Below, in pieces: positions 58,746 to 64,000 of a DNA stretch of 64,000 nt. The position numbers and the translations under genes were made by a program. This DNA is from Mycocentrospora acerina (Eukaryota; Ascomycota; Dothideomycetes; Pleosporales): contig JAKUHH010000250.1 in NCBI GenBank assembly GCA_022701365.1, positions 1-64,000 of the forward strand, read 5' to 3'. Position 1 is the first letter of the stretch. The number at the start of each line of letters is the position of its first letter. Below the pieces are notes generated by a model. It saw nothing but the letters and a program-made list of their open reading frames with translations. It was not told where the DNA came from and searched no databases.

Positions 58746-59819
58746 TTAAATTTTCTTAAGCTCAATGTTATAATAGAGATTAAAAAAGTCGAATAAGTTC
58801 ATCCCCACTCCAGTTCGTCTCGACTCTTCTACCGCTTGCCTTAGCTTGATTTCTTCAAAGACGGGGCCATGGCCGTCCCACTTTGCAGCACCCTTTAATC
58901 GCTCGATAATATCAGTCATTTCAACCATACCTTGTTCAACAAGTGGATGCGATTGAATAATATCCCAAGCTTGAGCAGAAGGAACTAATTTGTCCTTAGT
59001 TTCACAACAAGAGACAACGTGTTCGTTGTCAACGGCATTGATGGTGTTGTTTAAGTTTCCTTTATCATACTCGACTGGTAAATTTGTGGCTTTTTAGTGT
59101 CAGATTTCAAAGAGTCGTCGTGATAAGGGTGGCGACTGACCGGATGTGACGCGGAGTGATTCATTTTCCGTACGAGCACGTTGCAAAACTAGTTTCAACC
59201 GCTCATTATCTATTTGAAGGGAGTGCGTACTATTCTCCAGTAATGTTAGCTGTGCCTCGAGGTCGTGTATATGACGTTCTTTGCGTTCGCGGAAGGCGCG
59301 CTGGCTGTGCGAAAGTCAGCACCCACACCACATTTCAAACAAATGAAGACACACACGCTGCTCTATTTTGCATTTTTCGTTTGTTCTGTACATGTGTGGG
59401 AAATTCTCCCTCTCCACTGTTGGTACGGATTCTACTCGCTGTGCCGTCCGCCATTTCACGTCTGATGCCAAAATCTGGGCTACGAACAGACATGGGCGTC
59501 TGCGAGAAGGTGATTTTCGGCGAGTCACCATAAATCGGGGATGGCAAGTACTGGGAAAAAAGGGCATCATAGGCACCTAGGCACAGAGGCGAGTCGAGGG
59601 GCTCCTGTTGAGGGAAACGTTAGTGTCTATCAGATATGCAAGTGTGGGGCGATTGCGACTGCTAATCCTCTTAGTGTCACCAAAGAACCTTAAGAATGCA
59701 CTTACAATATTTTGGGCTGTATTTGGATCAAATCCTTCAGTATTTGGTGATATATAAGCGGGAAAATTGATGGAATTTAGGTTGGCCTGCTGCTGCGCAT
59801 CGTAGAAGGTAAAAATCAT
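58746..59819 (-). CDS. Yap/Pap1-type bZIP transcription factor (paralog 2)
   Basis: Exons 59706-59819, 59357-59604, 59141-59304 and 58746-59089 (introns 101, 52 and 51 nt) encode 289 residues. The basic region is KRKMQNRAAQRAFRERKERH, the intact Yap hallmark (NRAAQRAFRER), followed by a leucine zipper (LEAQLTLLENSTHSLQIDNE). The tail has HVVSCCET and AWDIIQSHPLVEQGMVEM like the PAP1 domain, ending FDFFNLYY. Exon 2 is 248 nt, as in paralog 1 at 16849-17954, and overall architecture matches, so the two genes are duplicates about 41 kb apart that bracket the isocyanide genes. Yap-type factors bind TTAGTCA/TTACTAA-like sites. A bZIP controls the known fungal xanthocillin cluster, so this is a plausible pathway regulator. 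Confidence 0.88.
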
Positions 59820-62800
59820 GGCGAGAATTTATCGCAATATCTAGCTTGTAAGATCCAAAAGGCCTGGTATTTTCTGAGATTGTTTTTTTGTTGTATGCAT
59901 AAAGTAGACAGACGCTGAATTCAGGATGCCTTGAGGGTATGCAAAATTACACAACTACAAGGAGCTGAAGATCTGAGTTTTGTATTCCCATCGAACAGGT
60001 TGGAGCCCGGCTTATGCCTGCATATTCACTACTGTTGCGATTATCTTGCCCCGAACCTAGGGAGGTAATTTGAAGCGGCAAAATTCTAGCATATGATCGC
60101 TATGCTTCAAACTAATGCAAATTTAACTGCCACCATGCTTAATGGGTAATATTAACACCGATCATTTGGCTCGGCCGTTATGTGATTTGATGCAGCGGCA
60201 AATTCGGTAAAATTATCTGCAGATGCAGGCTGATTAAGGTTATTGACTAAGCTGAATCACTGTGAAAAGAAAGCTTTCGATGACCCACTCGATGGTGGGC
60301 CTGGAAATATATATATAAATATAACATTATCAACAGATATATTAAGGGCAGTTATACCACAAAACATTAGTATTTTCACTTCTAGTTAGACGCGTTGTCA
60401 ATAGTGATTTTCTCCCAATCGTTTCTTTTGTTTCTTTATACTTGTTTCATGGATTCACGTCGTTCGTTTATATGTTGTGCAATTACGGCCAGAGCCTTTA
60501 GTTAAATCACTGCTTCAACTAATTGCCACACTTTTCGCCTATTAATTTATGAAAACGATTTTTCAATTTTCAGAATATTATACTTGCAAAAGTAACATTG
60601 ACATAATTACAACTTGTTATCTTCATTTCCAGCGGAATAATTAGGGTGCCATAATCCTGTGCTTCCTCCGTGTAGCAAGCAACGGTGCTCCGGCAATACC
60701 ACACATGAGAAGTCGATACCGCCTCTCGGTTCAGTATTGCTTTAACAACGACTATGTAGAATTCGAAATTTAATCATGTGATGCAGATCTCACTAAGTAT
60801 CCATGTGGTACTTACCTGCACCAAGTTCACATAAAATGCTTCTTTCGCCATTAAGTGCAGACGAAGAGCTACAGGAAAATCACTCCAAGTCATTGATAAC
60901 TTCTCTATATCACACTAGTTGAGACGGGCGTACCCATGTGTCATCACTATGTATCGCTCTGCCGCAATATTGCGCGCTAGGAAGTTCGGCAGTTGAATGG
61001 ACAGAATCCTTCCAATACATGGTACAACTTGTGTTCACTAAATCTCCTCATCCATGGTTATCAGTGTGCGGATAATAGATGCTCTACTACTTTGAAACTT
61101 GCTGAATTGATTTATACCGTCTTTGACGTCCTCGAAGCCTCAAATCAGTGTGTTTAGGAGGTTTCACATGCTTCAGCAACACTATTGAAATCAGCCGATG
61201 TATGAACATGAATTTTGAATTAGAGACGTCAACCAGCTGGTCCTCGTATTTAATTTGGCTCGCTTCGTCTCTGTGCCTCTTGGTAGGGTCTTGACATATA
61301 AACGACCCTAGACCCTAGGAGGCACCTTCTGCAGCACTGCCCAATACGCTATTTTCCAGACAAGGCCAATGCGTTCTGGAGATCCAGTTCTATTATTGAG
61401 AAATAACCAGTATTATCTTTTTGGACGTCTCATTTTATTCTTTCTCCACTCTCTCGGAACATATTTCTTGCAGAAAGCATGCGTTGTGTAGAGATGATTG
61501 CTGCCTCAAACTAATTTTTATAAGAACTGATTTTACACTATGTGTTATCATAGCAACTCCGAGAGATTTGAGTATTAGAGAATAACGATCTAACGGTCAT
61601 TGTTTTGGTGCATCATTTTCGCTCCACGTATTTTCTACCCCAACGTTATTCCTAATTCGGTAGGTGATAATTTTTCTTTTACTTCCTCCGAACTAGGCAA
61701 TCAATTCAATTTAGCGTGCGACGATCTCTGCAGTATTTACAACAAATATCTAATCTTGCAAGTATTGTGCTGCGTGATGGGGCTTCAGTTATTCGTACGT
61801 GCAGTAGGCAATAGAACCAAGGTAGAAGGCGTTGTCACCCATGTCATCATGGTTAGCATTATGCAGACTGTTCAGTACACATTCCACTATAATATCGAGC
61901 TTAAATTTATCCAAGTTGAAGTTATACATTAGTGCATATTTGTGAAAAGAAATAGCAGCCCGCTTCGCGTCACTTACATAGGATATAATGATTTAACTCT
62001 AGACGCCTCGGGTAAGTCCAACTTAATGATTGGAAAGGCTTTGAATTACTACTCTTAGTTGCCAATTATGCAGTCCCTTTCCGGCTAAAGATTATTCTGA
62101 AAACTTTCTGGGCTCACAAAGATCTAGCTTACTTAATACCTGTTTTATTCGGCGCGCTGGGATGATTTTATTTGTCAGACTTCTTCCATTGAAATCAGTT
62201 TTGACACGCTATAATTCTTTGTCAGCCTTGAAACATGACTTCATAAGCAGCTCACAGATCTAAGGCTGCCGGTTTCCACTTTCTGCGCGAGATTGACTTG
62301 GCAAATTTGCCACAAGGATAAAATCTCTCACCTTTGTAATCACTTTGCTGTATCAGGTCACATCATACGCGGAACCTTCCAGAGACTTGGCAGAATGGAT
62401 ACGGATTTCTTCACCGTGTCGTAATTCTATAACGATGGAAGCCATTTATACCAATCTAGCGCAGGCGAATGCAACCAAGGTCGCTACACTCATCAACCTG
62501 GCTTGATTATCAATCACCACTAAGTTTCGTTAGTGTTTCGATGACTAGGCAAAGCTCCTGCAGGTATCCGAATTTGTTTATTTTAAGGTAACCCGAAACC
62601 ACAACTAGACTGCCCCTTGATCTTGAATGAACGTCATAGAATTGTGATTGGAAATTTACGCTAATACCACATCAAATCTTGCAACAGCAGTCCCGTGCTG
62701 ACTATCATAATCCTGCACGCATTTGATTGCGGGACAAGCTTAATCAGAATACTGTTTGGATTTTATTTGAAATTCACCGAAAACAGCCCGTTTTGCTATC

Positions 62801-62964
62801 ACGCTGTTCGTAGTTGTCGTATTGCACTTTATCCGGAGTCGTCATTTGGTAATCTAGGATTTCAAACTTCTGCAGCAAACCTGGTGGTTTGTGTAAGTTT
62901 AATCTACGCGTCTTGCTGCAATCTTGTCTTTTGAATTCTATCATTGCTTGAAATCGGTTCTAAA
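59820..62964. other. Long gene-poor region
   Basis: No intact gene. On the minus strand at about 60650-61450 composition and a GTAAGT..TAG pair (near 60760-60820) hint at an eroded gene, but no protein family could be recognised. The frame at 61600-61932 (plus) starts at a non-ATG codon and matches nothing known to me. Confidence 0.35.
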
Positions 62965-63773
62965 ATGACTTTGGATAAACGGATTTTCGTTATTACAGGT
63001 TCGTTGAGGCTCATGTTCTCCCTCTTTTTAGCTAATACAAAAAAGGTGCCAACACTGGCATTGGTTTTGACACTGCCTTTGCAATTGCCAATGATTCGCC
63101 GGAAAATCACGTTATAATTTGCGCACGCACTCCATCCAAAGGCGAAAAAGCTGTTAGTGATATCCGCGGCCGTAAACCTAAGGGCGAAGTCAGCTACCTA
63201 GGACTGGACACCACCGACGATTCTTCCATAGCCGCAGCGGCGAAGCAAATCGAAGCAGATTTTGGTCAGATTGATGTACTTGTCAACAACGCCGGTGTCT
63301 GTCCAGAGGGCGATATAACACGTGAAAAATTACGATTTGCATTTGAGACCAACGTCTTCGGCACTACACTCTTCACCAACGCTGTCACCCCTTTGCTTCG
63401 GAAATCGACAGATCCCCGAATTATCAATATATCCTCCGGTTTAGGCAGTATAAGTCTTCGCCACGACTCGGACAATGAGTGGTACCAGGTTCCAAACGAA
63501 ATCTATCGCATGAGCAAAACAGCACTTAATATGCTATCAGCGTGTCAATCAGTCAATTACAAAGACTGGCCAGTTCCTGCTAAAGTTTGGCCTTTTTGTC
63601 CAGGATACGTCATCACAGACTTGACAGGTGTGGAAGATAGAGAGGCAAGAAAGAATAGGGGAGCCGACAGCTCGGAAACTAGCGCGCAGGGTATTTTGGA
63701 GATTGTGAATGGGGAGCGAGATGCTGAAGTTGGAAAGTTTATCCAACGGTATGGTAAACAGTATTCTTGGTAG
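62965..63773 (+). CDS. Short-chain dehydrogenase/reductase (classical SDR)
   Basis: Exons 62965-62998 and 63046-63773 (47-nt intron) encode 253 residues, the normal classical SDR length. The intron splits the cofactor motif TGANTGIG (residues 11-18). NNAGVCPEG follows, then the active-site Ser in IINISSGLGS and Tyr165-x-x-x-Lys169 in YRMSK. The RxP-type segment after the first strand (ICARTPSKGEKA) suggests NADP(H) preference. It is probably a carbonyl reductase; substrate unknown. The last 227 bases of the window beyond it hold no gene. Confidence 0.9.
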
Positions 63774-64000
63774 ATTTCCTGCTTTGACATGTTGTGCTCC
63801 GTAGTTAGACGGAATGCTCGCGTTTCCGCTCACTCAATCGATACGCAACTATTTCACTTAGGTCATCTTTTAGTGATTTACAAAAGTTGAAATCTGGTCA
63901 ATAACCGCCGCTTGTTGTTTGTAACCAGATACCAGCTTGAGATTTTGCAAAGTTTTCAAATTCCAGAGCGTCTCAATTTTCTCTCTTGACCTACAGGAGC

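Noticed and set aside
60650..61450. Possible eroded gene on the minus strand
   Set aside because: A plausible GT..AG pair and short open stretches exist, but stops interrupt every frame and no family can be named.

Overview
The window comes from the nuclear genome of a filamentous ascomycete (Pezizomycotina). Genes carry short spliceosomal introns (45-107 nt, GT..AG, CTAAC-like branch points). The gene families are typical of fungal secondary metabolism. Transposable elements carry the C-to-T/G-to-A damage left by repeat-induced point mutation (RIP). All gene models below were spliced by hand from the sequence; each closes as a continuous reading frame unless called a pseudogene.

Layout. 1-16.8 kb is a RIP-degraded repeat block. 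It opens with a telomere-linked RecQ-type helicase relic on the minus strand, followed by nested solo LTRs of three families (called LTR1, LTR2 and LTR3 here) in very AT-rich DNA. One intact gene for a small secreted protein, a candidate effector, lies inside it (8.1-8.8 kb). 16.8-39.6 kb is a putative isocyanide (isonitrile) biosynthetic gene cluster: a Yap-type bZIP regulator, two Dit1/PvcA-type isocyanide synthases, a DJ-1/PfpI isonitrile-hydratase-like protein, an MFS transporter convergent with it, an amidase divergent from the second synthase, a seven-helix membrane protein and a secreted amidohydrolase. Solo LTRs and a Fot1/pogo-like relic separate these genes. 42.9-53 kb holds an NmrA-like oxidoreductase, a 14-TM TRI12-type efflux pump, a SnoaL/NTF2-like protein and two decayed genes (a zinc alcohol dehydrogenase and a class C beta-lactamase-like serine hydrolase). 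53.6-63.8 kb holds an amino-acid/GABA-type permease, a C2H2 plus fungal-specific-domain transcription factor, a second Yap-type bZIP paralogous to the first, and a short-chain dehydrogenase.

How the genes may work together (inference). The synthases would turn an amino acid into an isocyanide. The hydratase could convert isocyanide to N-formamide for tailoring or self-protection. The amidase and amidohydrolase could act on amide or formamide products. The MFS pumps could export product and the bZIP proteins could control expression. This gene content recalls the Aspergillus fumigatus xanthocillin (xan) cluster, but I see no P450, methyltransferase or PvcB-type oxygenase, so the product cannot be named. 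The cluster sits beside, and is pierced by, RIP-damaged repeats.
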